Source: Solihabitans fulvus (GTDB lineage: Bacteria > Actinomycetota > Actinomycetes > Mycobacteriales > Pseudonocardiaceae). Taken from it: a stretch of 64,000 nt of DNA. Location: positions 62,001 through 126,000 of the forward strand of contig NZ_VUOB01000045.1 in NCBI RefSeq assembly GCF_008386585.1, given 5' to 3'. This document shows, piece after piece, positions 56,657 through 64,000 of this stretch. A program made the position numbers and the translations under genes. The notes below the pieces were generated by a model. The model saw only the letters and a list, made by a program, of their open reading frames with translations. It was not told the origin of the DNA and did no database searches. Each line of letters starts with the position of its first letter. Within the stretch, counting starts at the first letter, position 1.

Positions 56657-58401
56657 GGCACGCGCCCTACGAGCTGGCGGCGGAGTTCGACCGACGCCTC
56701 GGCGACCCTTCCGACGCGGGGCGCCTGTTCTCGCACGCCCGCTGCGCCGCGCTGGACGATCGCGAGGAGTTCCCGCAGGAGATCTGCCGGGAGCTGGACG
56801 TGCTGGGGCTGCCGGCACACTACGTGCCGACCGAGCACGGCGGCACGCTGCGCAGCTACGAGGAGGCGGTGCAGCTGATGCGCGCCGTCGCGCGGCGCGA
56901 CCTCACCGTCGCCATCGCGCACGGCAAGACGTTCCTCGGCGCGGTCTCCGTGTGGGTCGGCGGCGACCGGGACCAGGCCGACGCGCTCGGCGCGGAGATC
57001 GCGGGCGGCACGATCGTCTCCTGGGGCCTCACCGAACGCGAGCACGGCAGCGACCTACTGGCCGGCGAGGTGCTGGCCGAGCGGGTCGCGGACGGCTACC
57101 GGGTGTCCGGCGAGAAGTGGTTGATCAACAACGGCACCAGGGGCCACCTCGTCTGCCTGCTGGCCCGCACCGCGCGGGACGCGGGACCGAGAAGCTTCGG
57201 CATCCTGTTGGTGGACAAGCGAAAGCTCGATCCGGCGAGCTACCGAACGCTGCCGGCGGAGCGGCTGCACGGGATCAGGGGCGCGGACATCAGCGGGATC
57301 GCCTTCGCCGACGCGGCCGTGCCCGGCACGGCGCTGGTCGGCCCCGAGGGCGGCGGCGTCGAGATCGTGCTGAAGAGCCTCCAGCTCACCAGGACGCTGT
57401 GCGCGTCGCTGTCGCTCGGGGCGGCCGACCACGCGCTGCGGCTCGGCACGGACTACGCGCTGCGGCGGGAGAACTACGGCAGCCTGCTGATCGACCTGCC
57501 GCAGTCCCGCAGGCTGCTCGCCCTGTCCTACGCGGACCTGCTGCTCGCCGAGGCCGTCACCGTGGTGGCGAGCCGGGGCATCCACGCGCTGACCGGCGAA
57601 CTCGGCGTGATCTCGGCGGCGACGAAGTTCTTCGTGCCGAACCTGGTCGAGCAGGCCGTCAAGCGGTTGGCCAAGCTGATGGGCTCACGCGCGCTGCTCG
57701 TCGGCGACACCCACGAACACGGCCGGTTCCAGAAGGTGCAACGAGATCACCGGATCGTCGGCATCTTCGACGGCAACTCCGTGGTCAACCTGCACTCCCT
57801 GGTCAACCAGTTCCCGTTGCTGGCCAAGAGCTACCGCCGGGGCACTGTCGACGCCGCCGGCCTGACCGCCGCCACGACGCTGACCGACCCGTTGCCGGAG
57901 TTCGATCGCGACCGGCTCACGCTGCTGGCCAGGGGCGGCTGCTCGGTGGTGCAGGCCCTGCCGGCCGGCGTGGCCGAGCTGACGGCACTGGTCGCGCGCG
58001 GTGAGGTCCCGGAGTCGTTGGAGCGCACGGCAATCGGGCTGAAACTCGCGGCGGACGAGCTGCTGGCCGCGATCGCCGCGCAGCGCCCCGCCGCGGTCGA
58101 CGTGCCGGCGGAGGCCTTCGACCTGGCCGAGCGCTACACGGCGTGCTTCGCCGCTGCGGCGGCCATCCAGTTGTGGCTGCGCAACCGGGCGACCGTCGTC
58201 GACGGGCCGGCCGGCGCGCTCTGGCGGTCCGGACTGTGGCTCGAGGCGGCGCTGACGCGGCTGCTCGGCCGGCTGCGTCCCGCCAGGCCCGACGGCACGG
58301 ACGACGTGTTCGAGCGGCTGGTCGAGCCGCTGGTCGCCCAGCACGAGGCGGGCCAGCTGCTCTCCCTGCTGCCCTACCAGCAGCAGGAGGCCCGCCGATG
58401 A
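56653..58401 (+). CDS. Acyl-CoA dehydrogenase-like enzyme 1 (acyl-tail desaturation)
   Basis: The 582-residue flavoprotein shows ACAD-fold blocks: 'ISWGLTEREHGSDLLAGEV' (shown in the region around 57020-57070, with VSWGLTEREHGSD readable), 'GEKWLINNGTRG' and 'HEHGRFQKVQRDHRIVGIFDGN'. In medium-chain enzymes the catalytic Glu lies in a 'YEGT' turn; here that turn is FDGN, so Asp replaces Glu. The length exceeds ordinary ACADs (about 380) and matches the long forms in lipopeptide clusters (friulimicin, ramoplanin). GTG 56653 overlaps the FAAL stop. Probable role: introduction of a double bond in the ACP-bound acyl chain. Confidence 0.85.
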   Translation: MRHAPYELAAEFDRRLGDPSDAGRLFSHARCAALDDREEFPQEICRELDVLGLPAHYVPTEHGGTLRSYEEAVQLMRAVARRDLTVAIAHGKTFLGAVSVWVGGDRDQADALGAEIAGGTIVSWGLTEREHGSDLLAGEVLAERVADGYRVSGEKWLINNGTRGHLVCLLARTARDAGPRSFGILLVDKRKLDPASYRTLPAERLHGIRGADISGIAFADAAVPGTALVGPEGGGVEIVLKSLQLTRTLCASLSLGAADHALRLGTDYALRRENYGSLLIDLPQSRRLLALSYADLLLAEAVTVVASRGIHALTGELGVISAATKFFVPNLVEQAVKRLAKLMGSRALLVGDTHEHGRFQKVQRDHRIVGIFDGNSVVNLHSLVNQFPLLAKSYRRGTVDAAGLTAATTLTDPLPEFDRDRLTLLARGGCSVVQALPAGVAELTALVARGEVPESLERTAIGLKLAADELLAAIAAQRPAAVDVPAEAFDLAERYTACFAAAAAIQLWLRNRATVVDGPAGALWRSGLWLEAALTRLLGRLRPARPDGTDDVFERLVEPLVAQHEAGQLLSLLPYQQQEARR

Positions 58402-60125
58402 CCGCGGCCACGCCAGGAACAGCGACCGGCCTGTTCGCCGACCTCGACACCCCCGATCCCCTGGACGCCCGCTTCGGCGATCCGACCGACCCGGCCAACC
58501 CGGCCGGCTTCGACGCCTTCCTGGCCGCCGACGAACGCGGCGAGCTGCTGCCGGCCGGCAGGCAGGTGGTCGACGGGTTCGGGCTCGGCGCGGAGTTCGT
58601 GCCGCGCGGGCTCGGCGGCAGGCTCGGCCAGGTCGACGACCTCGCCAGGGTGCTGCGCCCGGTGTTCCGCCGCGACGCCGCGCTCGGCCTCGGCTACGGC
58701 GCGATCAACCTCATCTCCTCGGCCACCGTGTGGGCGGCCGGCAACGCGGAGCAGCGCCGCTGGCTCGCCGACGTGTTGCTGCGCAACGGCCAGACCGCAG
58801 GCGCGTACACCGAACTCGCCACGGGACACGACCTGGTGCGGTCGCGGCTGCGCGCCACCGTCCGGGGCGACGAGCTGGTGCTCAGCGGCGGCAAGGAGGT
58901 CATCAACAACATCGCGCGGGCGGACGCGGCCACCGTGCTGGCGCGCACCAGCGACGAACCCGGCAGCCGCAGCCATTCGCTGGTGCTGGTCGACCTGGCG
59001 TCCGTGCCGCGCGACCGGCTGCGCTTCCTGCCACGGTTCCGCACCTCCGGCATGCGCGCCATCAACCTCGGCGGGGTGGAGTTCCTCGACTGCCCCGTCC
59101 CGGCCTCGGCGCTGGTCGGCGGGGCGGGCGAGGCGTTGGAGACCGTGCTGCGGGCCTTCCAGGTCACCAAGGCCGCGCTGACCGGCGCGACCATCGGCTC
59201 GCTGGACACGCAGCTGCGCACCGTCACGCGGTTCGCGCTGGAGCGCCGCCTCTACCAGCGGTCGGTCGCCGATCTCCCGCTGCCGCGCGCCGTGCTGGCC
59301 GGGGCGTTCACCGACCTGCTCATCGCCGACTGCCTGGCCACCACGGTGTGCCGGGCGCTGCACGTGCTGCCCCGCCAGACCAGCGTGTACGCGGCGGCGG
59401 CCAAGTACCTCGTGCCGATGCTCACCCAGGACTGCGTCGACGAGCTGGCCGTGCTGCTCGGCGCGCGGTCCTTCCTGCGCGACGGCCCGTACGGCATCTT
59501 CCAGAAGCACCTGCGGGACCTGCCGGTCGGCTCGCTCGCGCACGCCGGCGAGACCGTCTGCCAGGCGACGATCATCCCGCAGCTGCCGAGGCTGGCCCGC
59601 AAGAGCTGGTTCGCCACCCCGCCGGCGCCCGCGACGCTGTTCCGCCTCGACGAACCCCTGCCCGAGCTGGACTTCGACCGGCTGGAGATCACCGCCAAGC
59701 CGGACGACGGCCTCGCCGCCACCCTGCTGGACGTCGAACAGGACCTGCGCGACGATCCCCTGCTCGGGCCGCTGTGCGGGCAGCTCGTGGCGGAGCTGGC
59801 CGCGCTGCGGGCCGACTGCCTCGACCTCGCGCCGCGCAACCGCACGCCGCTGGCCGCACCGATCAGCTTCGAGCTGGCCGAGCGCTACGCGATCGTCCTC
59901 GCAGCAAGCGCTTGCTTGGGTGTCTGGCGGCACAACCAGGACCATCCCGACCCGTTCCTGCGCGACACTGCCTGGCTGGTCGCGGCGCTTGGCAGGCTCA
60001 CCGCGAGGCTCGGCCGCGACCCGGTGCCCGGCGCGGCCGCCGTCGAGCCTGCCGTTTTCGCCGCGCTGGTCGAGCGGCACGAATCGAACCGGGGCTTCGA
60101 CCTGGTCGGCCGCCGCCTCTGCTGA
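58398..60125 (+). CDS. Acyl-CoA dehydrogenase-like enzyme 2 (acyl-tail desaturation)
   Basis: The 575-residue flavoprotein is a paralogue of the preceding enzyme ('GAYTELATGHDLVRSRL', 'LSGGKEVINNIARAD', 'RSFLRDGPYGIFQKHLRDLP'). ATG 58398 overlaps the upstream stop (ATGA). The usual 'YEGT' catalytic turn is not recognisable; 'SLAHAGETVCQ' occupies that area. Two such genes beside a FAAL and an ACP suggest a doubly unsaturated or otherwise modified fatty acyl group, as in ramoplanin- and enduracidin-type lipopeptides. That inference rests on context. Confidence 0.82.
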   Translation: MTAATPGTATGLFADLDTPDPLDARFGDPTDPANPAGFDAFLAADERGELLPAGRQVVDGFGLGAEFVPRGLGGRLGQVDDLARVLRPVFRRDAALGLGYGAINLISSATVWAAGNAEQRRWLADVLLRNGQTAGAYTELATGHDLVRSRLRATVRGDELVLSGGKEVINNIARADAATVLARTSDEPGSRSHSLVLVDLASVPRDRLRFLPRFRTSGMRAINLGGVEFLDCPVPASALVGGAGEALETVLRAFQVTKAALTGATIGSLDTQLRTVTRFALERRLYQRSVADLPLPRAVLAGAFTDLLIADCLATTVCRALHVLPRQTSVYAAAAKYLVPMLTQDCVDELAVLLGARSFLRDGPYGIFQKHLRDLPVGSLAHAGETVCQATIIPQLPRLARKSWFATPPAPATLFRLDEPLPELDFDRLEITAKPDDGLAATLLDVEQDLRDDPLLGPLCGQLVAELAALRADCLDLAPRNRTPLAAPISFELAERYAIVLAASACLGVWRHNQDHPDPFLRDTAWLVAALGRLTARLGRDPVPGAAAVEPAVFAALVERHESNRGFDLVGRRLC

Positions 60126-60161
60126 GCCGACCACCACCCGACCATCTGGAGGGAACTCACC

Positions 60162-60455
60162 GTGACGACACCGAAGCAGGACACCGCCGCGACCGATACC
60201 GCGGCAACCGATCCGGACGCCATCCGCGACTGGCTGCTCGACCGGGTCGCCTTCTACCTCGAACGGCCCGTCACCGACCTCAGGCCGGACGTCAAGCTCG
60301 TCGAGTACGGGCTGGACTCCGTGTACGCGCTGACCCTGTGCGGGGACATCGAGGACGAGTACGGCCTCGAACTGGAACCGACCCTGGCCTGGGACCACCC
60401 GACCGTGGACGCCATCGTGACACTGCTGCGTGAAATGATCTCCGGGAACCGGTGA
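60162..60455 (+). CDS. Acyl carrier protein
   Basis: The 97-residue carrier has the phosphopantetheine motif 'EYGLDSVYALTL' with Ser53, and a low-complexity Thr/Ala/Asp-rich N-terminus. The start GTG follows GGAGGGAA. It is probably loaded by the FAAL, serves as the platform for the two dehydrogenases and hands the acyl group to the free-standing condensation protein. Confidence 0.92.
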   Translation: MTTPKQDTAATDTAATDPDAIRDWLLDRVAFYLERPVTDLRPDVKLVEYGLDSVYALTLCGDIEDEYGLELEPTLAWDHPTVDAIVTLLREMISGNR

Positions 60456-60487
60456 CCGGCCGGCCGCGAGCTTAGGGGTAACCAACC

Positions 60488-61483
60488 GTGACAGGCATGG
60501 CTGTGCCAGGCGGACGAGCGTCGCGCATCATGGGTCTCGGGGCCTACCGACCGGCCAGGGCGGTCAGCAACGCGGAGGTCTGCGAGCTGATCGACTCCGA
60601 CGACGAGTGGATCAGGCGGCGGACGGGCATCGTCAGCCGCCGGTTCGCCGGCCCGGACGAGGACGTCGTGTCGATGGCCGTCGAGGCGGGCGCCCGCGCG
60701 CTGGAGCAGGCCGGCCTGCCCGGTTCCCGGCTCGACACGATCGTGCTCGCGTCCATGACCCACCTCCAGCAGAGCCCCGGCGCCGCCCCGCAGGTCGCGC
60801 ACCGGCTCGGCAGCCGGGCCGCGGCGATGGACGTCAACGCCGCCTGCGCCGGGTTCTGCCACGGCCTCGCCGTCGCCGACTCGCTGGTCCGGTCGCGCAC
60901 CGCCGACCACGTGCTGGTGATCGGCTCGGACAAGATGACCGACGTGATCGACCCGACGGACCGCTCCACCGCGTTCCTGTTCGCCGACGGCGCGGGCGCG
61001 GTGGTGGTCGGGCCGTCGGAGAGCATGGGCATCGGCCCGGTGGCCTGGGGCTCCGACGGCGACCTCCACCACCTGATCGCGCACTCCGCGTCCTGGCTCG
61101 AACTGCGCGACAAGCCCGACCTGCCGTGGCCGACGATGCGGATGGCCGGGCAGGAGGTCTTCCGCTGGACCACCCGCGAGGTGCCGGCCACCGCCAGGAC
61201 CGCGCTCGCACTCGCCGGCCTCGCCCCCGCCGACCTTGCGGCGTTCATCCCGCACCAGGCCAACCTGCGCATCATCGAGAAGGTGGCCAAGGAGATCGAC
61301 CTGCCGCCGCACGTGGCGATCGCGCGGGACATCGTGACGGCCGGCAACACCTCGGCCGCCTCGATCCCCCTCGCCATGGCGCAGCTCGTCGAGTCCGGCG
61401 AGGTCGCCGACGGCGGCGCTGCCCTACTGATCGGCTTCGGCGCGGGCCTGACCCAGGCCGCCCAGGTCGTCCAGCTCCCCTGA
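60488..61483 (+). CDS. 3-oxoacyl-ACP synthase III (KAS III/FabH-like)
   Basis: The 331-residue thiolase-fold enzyme has catalytic Cys120 (NAACAGFCHGL), the His in 'FIPHQANLRI' and the Asn in 'AGNTSAAS', the complete KAS III triad. It also has the 'STAFLFADGAGA' block. It starts a fatty-acid chain from an acyl-CoA and malonyl-ACP, or extends the acyl tail by one round. Its place as the last gene of the unit suggests a dedicated supply of the lipid part. Confidence 0.9.
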   Translation: MTGMAVPGGRASRIMGLGAYRPARAVSNAEVCELIDSDDEWIRRRTGIVSRRFAGPDEDVVSMAVEAGARALEQAGLPGSRLDTIVLASMTHLQQSPGAAPQVAHRLGSRAAAMDVNAACAGFCHGLAVADSLVRSRTADHVLVIGSDKMTDVIDPTDRSTAFLFADGAGAVVVGPSESMGIGPVAWGSDGDLHHLIAHSASWLELRDKPDLPWPTMRMAGQEVFRWTTREVPATARTALALAGLAPADLAAFIPHQANLRIIEKVAKEIDLPPHVAIARDIVTAGNTSAASIPLAMAQLVESGEVADGGAALLIGFGAGLTQAAQVVQLP

Positions 61484-61517
61484 CCCGCCCGCGGCCTGCG
61501 GCCGTCCCCGGCGGGGA

Positions 61518-62159
61518 TCACAGGTCAGCGAGCCAGCGATGTCCTGGGTACGCGCGGGCGAGCAGCTCGGTCAGGGTCTCGCGCTGGGCCGTGGTCAGGT
61601 GCGGGATGGTCGCGTCGAAGTCCGCCTGGTCTTTTGGGCGCGCGTGCTTGGCCTTGAACAGCAGGACCAGTTCGGGCGTCAGGTACGGGATGCCGTCCCT
61701 GGTGTGCCGGATGATGTCGCGATAGGGAAGCCGGATCGTCTCGTGGTGTCGACAGATCCAGGTGTCGCCGTCGTGCGGTTCGCGGAACACGTCGAGCAGG
61801 TAGTTGTCGGTGGCCGGATCGCGCAGCCAGGTCTGGTGCGTGGCGGCCAGCACGTCCGGCGCGGCGTTCGCCCAGATCCGGCCGCTGCTGACCGCGTCGA
61901 AGGCGAGTCCGGGGAAGCGTTCGCGGACCTCGGGGAAGCCCTCGGCCGGGATCGCGATCTCGATGTCCCCGTGCGGGCGCGTCTGCGTGCCCCGGAACAG
62001 GTCCAGCGCCCACCCCGCGGCTACACACCAGGGCGTCTCGATCCCGACCAGCTGCCGCGCGACGGCGCTCGGGGTCCAGCAGGACGACCACCTGGCGTCG
62101 AGGGCCTCGATCTCGGCGGGTGACAGTTCGACGCCACCAGCGGGCAGTTGCTCGCGCAC
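61518..62159 (-). CDS. Nucleotidyltransferase-superfamily protein (aminoglycoside/lincosamide adenylyltransferase-like)
   Basis: The roughly 213-residue protein contains 'CVAAGWALDLFRG...RPHGDIEIAI', that is, a GWA-x-D segment followed by HxDIEI, the active-site pattern of small nucleotidyltransferases related to ANT and LinB enzymes. A third carboxylate may lie in 'LLDVFRE'. The start is GTG 62159 or TTG 62162; neither has a clear ribosome site. It converges on the KAS III gene. Resistance to the cluster product is possible, but most such chromosomal proteins have no known substrate. Confidence 0.7.
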   Translation of the reverse strand: MREQLPAGGVELSPAEIEALDARWSSCWTPSAVARQLVGIETPWCVAAGWALDLFRGTQTRPHGDIEIAIPAEGFPEVRERFPGLAFDAVSSGRIWANAAPDVLAATHQTWLRDPATDNYLLDVFREPHDGDTWICRHHETIRLPYRDIIRHTRDGIPYLTPELVLLFKAKHARPKDQADFDATIPHLTTAQRETLTELLARAYPGHRWLADL

Positions 62160-62210
62160 CAAGGGAATCTAGCAACGTGATCGACGGCCCGTCCCGCACA
62201 TATCGATGGG

Positions 62211-62801
62211 TCAGAGCACAGGTCGAGAGGAGCAGGCGACCTCCCAGGCAGCCTCGATCATCCCGAAGATCTCGTCCACCGCGGCCGCCGGATCGGTCGC
62301 CGCACGGGCCAGCGACTGGGCGTCGATCACGAACCTCGCGATCGTCCGACAGGCCGTGGTGGTCAGCGCCAGGTCGGGATCGGCGGCGATGGCCGTCGCC
62401 AGCGACTCCGCGTGGCGCAGCCCCATCGACTCCTCGTACTCCCGGAGAGCGGGTGACTGGTCGATCAGGTGCCAGACCGGGGCGGCGTCGCCCGCCGTGC
62501 AGTGTCGCACCAGGGCGTGGATCTCGCGGCGCAGCGCGGGGATGAGTGGCTCGCCCGGCGCCCGGCCGGTGACCGCCTGCGAGAGGCGCTGCTCGAAGTC
62601 CTCGTCCCGCTCGAACACCAGGGCCTCTTTCGAGGCGAAGTGAGAGAAGAGCGTGGTCACGGCCACGTCGGCCTCAGCCGCCACGTCACGGATGCCCACC
62701 GCGTCGTACCCGCGTTCCAGGAAGAGCCGCAGGGCGGTGTCGGCGATCTTCTGGCGGGTCGCGGCCTTCTTGCGCTCACGGCGTCCCGGCGGCACGGTCA
62801 T
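62211..62801 (-). CDS. TetR-family transcriptional regulator
   Basis: The 196-residue protein has an N-terminal helix-turn-helix ('RQKIADTALRLFLERGYDAVGIRDVAAEADVAVTTLFSHFASKEAL') and a ligand-binding helical C-terminal domain. It is divergent from the MDR oxidoreductase across 70 bases that hold a perfect palindrome. It probably represses both genes. Confidence 0.9.
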   Translation of the reverse strand: MTVPPGRRERKKAATRQKIADTALRLFLERGYDAVGIRDVAAEADVAVTTLFSHFASKEALVFERDEDFEQRLSQAVTGRAPGEPLIPALRREIHALVRHCTAGDAAPVWHLIDQSPALREYEESMGLRHAESLATAIAADPDLALTTTACRTIARFVIDAQSLARAATDPAAAVDEIFGMIEAAWEVACSSRPVL

Positions 62802-62840
62802 GTCCCGACACTACCAGATACAAAATCCTAACCGTTGTTA

Positions 62841-62859
62841 AACACTAACCGTTAGTGTT
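62841..62859. promoter_or_regulatory. TetR operator-like palindrome
   Basis: AACACTAACCGTTAGTGTT is a perfect palindrome with 9-base arms and one central base, 12 bases before the oxidoreductase start and 39 bases before the TetR start. A partial second copy (TAACCGTTGTTA) lies just to its left. TTGTTA at 62835-62840 and TTACGG at 62858-62863 are spaced 17 bases apart and could be promoter boxes covered by the operator. Confidence 0.7.
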
Positions 62860-62871
62860 ACGGTCGATCGC

Positions 62872-63765
62872 ATGAAGAGAGTGAACTTTGCCGAGTTCGG
62901 CGGTCCGGACGTGCTGCGACTCGTGGACGCCGAGGAGCCCCACGCGGGCCCCGGCCAGGTGCGTGTCGCGGTGCGGGCGGCCGGCGTGAACCCGCACGAC
63001 TGGCGGGTCCGAGAAGGCCAGTTCCAGCAGGTCCATCCGATCGAGTTGCCCACCGGAATCGGGCTCGACGCCGCCGGGGTGGTGGACGAGGTCGGCGAGG
63101 GCGTCGAAGGGGTCGCGGCGGGCGACCACGTGTTCGGCGAGGGCTCGGACACCTATGCCGAGTTCGCCGTGCTGTCGGCCTGGGCCCGGATGCCCGAGGG
63201 TCTGACGTTCGAGGAGGCGGCCGGATACCCCTCGGTGGTGGAGACCGCGCTGCGCATCATCAGCCAGGTCGGGGTGCGGCCCGGGCAGACGCTGCTGGCC
63301 AGCGGCGCGTCAGGAGGAGTCGGATCGGCGGTGCTCCAGCTCGCCCGCGAGCGCGGCATCACGGTGATCGGCACGGCCGGGGCCGCGAACCTGGACTACC
63401 TGCGCGGCCTTGGCGCCCTCGCCACGACCTACGGCGAGGGCTGGGTCGAGCGGGTGCGGCAGCTCGGCCGTGTCGACGCGGCTCTCGACCTGGCCGGCTC
63501 CGGCGTGATCCGCGAGCTCGTCGAGCTGACCGGGGATCCGCACAAGGTGGTCTCCATCGCCGATCTCTCCGCGCCGGACCACGGCGTCCGATTCTCCGGC
63601 GTGGCCGGGAGCATGCCCGACGCGCTCGTCGAGGCCGTCGACCTCATCTCGCGGGGAAAGCTCCACATCCCGGTCGAGAAGACGTACCCGCTCGCCGACG
63701 CCTCGGCGGCGCACATCGACAGCCAGGCCGGTCACACGCGCGGGCGTCGGGTCATCGTCGTCTGA
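62872..63765 (+). CDS. Zinc-less MDR-family NADP-dependent oxidoreductase (quinone oxidoreductase-like)
   Basis: The 297-residue protein is a medium-chain dehydrogenase/reductase: an N-terminal GroES-like domain ('VNPHDWRVREGQF', 'IGLDAAGVVDEVGEGV') and a Rossmann cofactor domain ('LLASGASGGVGSAVLQLA'). No structural or catalytic zinc Cys cluster is present. It starts at ATG 62872 and is probably induced when the neighbouring TetR protein releases the operator. Confidence 0.9.
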   Translation: MKRVNFAEFGGPDVLRLVDAEEPHAGPGQVRVAVRAAGVNPHDWRVREGQFQQVHPIELPTGIGLDAAGVVDEVGEGVEGVAAGDHVFGEGSDTYAEFAVLSAWARMPEGLTFEEAAGYPSVVETALRIISQVGVRPGQTLLASGASGGVGSAVLQLARERGITVIGTAGAANLDYLRGLGALATTYGEGWVERVRQLGRVDAALDLAGSGVIRELVELTGDPHKVVSIADLSAPDHGVRFSGVAGSMPDALVEAVDLISRGKLHIPVEKTYPLADASAAHIDSQAGHTRGRRVIVV

Positions 63766-63792
63766 GCCGATTCCCGCGCCGTAGCAACGCGA

Positions 63793-64000
63793 TCAGGCCC
63801 AGGACCACTCGACGGGATGCCGGTTGCGCCGGCCGCGCAGCCACAGCAGCACGCCGATCGGCAGCACCGCGATGGCCGGCAGCAAACCGACCGCCCAGCT
63901 CACGGCCAGCGGCGGGCCCGGCATCGCGCCGACCGGGAAGGAGACCGAGCCGACGCCGTGCCCCTTCGGCCCGTCCACGGTGAACTCGAACCGCCAGGTG
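63793..64000 (-). CDS. Membrane protein, C-terminal fragment
   Basis: The frame runs off the right edge of the window. The readable 68 residues are a short beta-like stretch (TWRFEFTVDGPKGHGVGSVS), a single membrane helix (AVSWAVGLLPAIAVLPIGVLLWL) and a basic cytoplasmic tail (RGRRNRHPVEWSWA). I do not recognise the family. It converges on the MDR oxidoreductase. Confidence 0.6.
   Translation of the reverse strand, partial: TWRFEFTVDGPKGHGVGSVSFPVGAMPGPPLAVSWAVGLLPAIAVLPIGVLLWLRGRRNRHPVEWSWA

Overview
The window is high-GC DNA with frequent GTG and TTG starts, SARP regulators, a mycothiol-era DinB/DUF664 protein and a very large NRPS locus. This points to a filamentous actinomycete, probably of the Pseudonocardiales (inference from gene content only; no rRNA or tRNA genes are visible).

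Left flank (1-14600), ordinary accessory genes: the tail of an NAD(P)-binding SDR protein; a two-subunit molybdenum hydroxylase (Tat-exported large subunit plus 2Fe-2S subunit); an unusual 856-residue protein that joins a TPR-like N-terminus, a periplasmic-binding-protein domain and a pentameric ligand-gated ion channel; a flavin oxidoreductase translationally coupled to an ECF sigma factor of the SigJ/ECF41 type; a secreted GH89 alpha-N-acetylglucosaminidase with a ricin-type lectin tail; a LapA-like small membrane protein; a DinB/DUF664 protein divergent from a second ECF sigma factor; and a secreted alpha/beta hydrolase.

Centre and right (about 14900-61480), one co-directional biosynthetic gene cluster. 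Two SARP regulators come first. Then three NRPS genes, coupled by ATGA overlaps: NRPS1 (1539 aa), NRPS2 (766 aa) and NRPS3 (7197 aa, six modules). They are followed by an MFS exporter, a PMT-type membrane glycosyltransferase, a stand-alone NRPS-type methyltransferase, a PatB/MalY-like PLP enzyme, a type II thioesterase, a free-standing condensation domain, a fatty acyl-AMP ligase, two acyl-CoA-dehydrogenase-like enzymes, an ACP and a KAS III enzyme. Together these look like a machine for an acylated, possibly methylated and glycosylated peptide.

The assembly line is odd at both ends. NRPS1 starts with an adenylation domain that has lost its catalytic motifs but keeps its carrier protein. NRPS2 has a glycine-type adenylation domain, an eroded condensation domain and no carrier, and its gene carries an in-frame 162-bp inverted-repeat element. 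One reading is that the NRPS2 glycine domain charges the orphan carrier of NRPS1 in trans and the free-standing condensation domain acylates it. NRPS3 ends in a degenerate epimerisation domain fused in cis to a penicillin-binding-protein-type serine hydrolase instead of a normal thioesterase. Five of its condensation domains share a variant active-site motif (xHxxxEG). My reading of the binding pockets gives Gly (NRPS2), Asn/Asp-like (NRPS1), then Ser, Asx-like, Thr-like, Asx-like, Asx-like and an unassigned last residue.

Right flank (61500-64000): a nucleotidyltransferase-superfamily protein, a TetR regulator divergent from an MDR oxidoreductase with a perfect operator-like palindrome between them, and the C-terminus of a membrane protein cut by the window edge.
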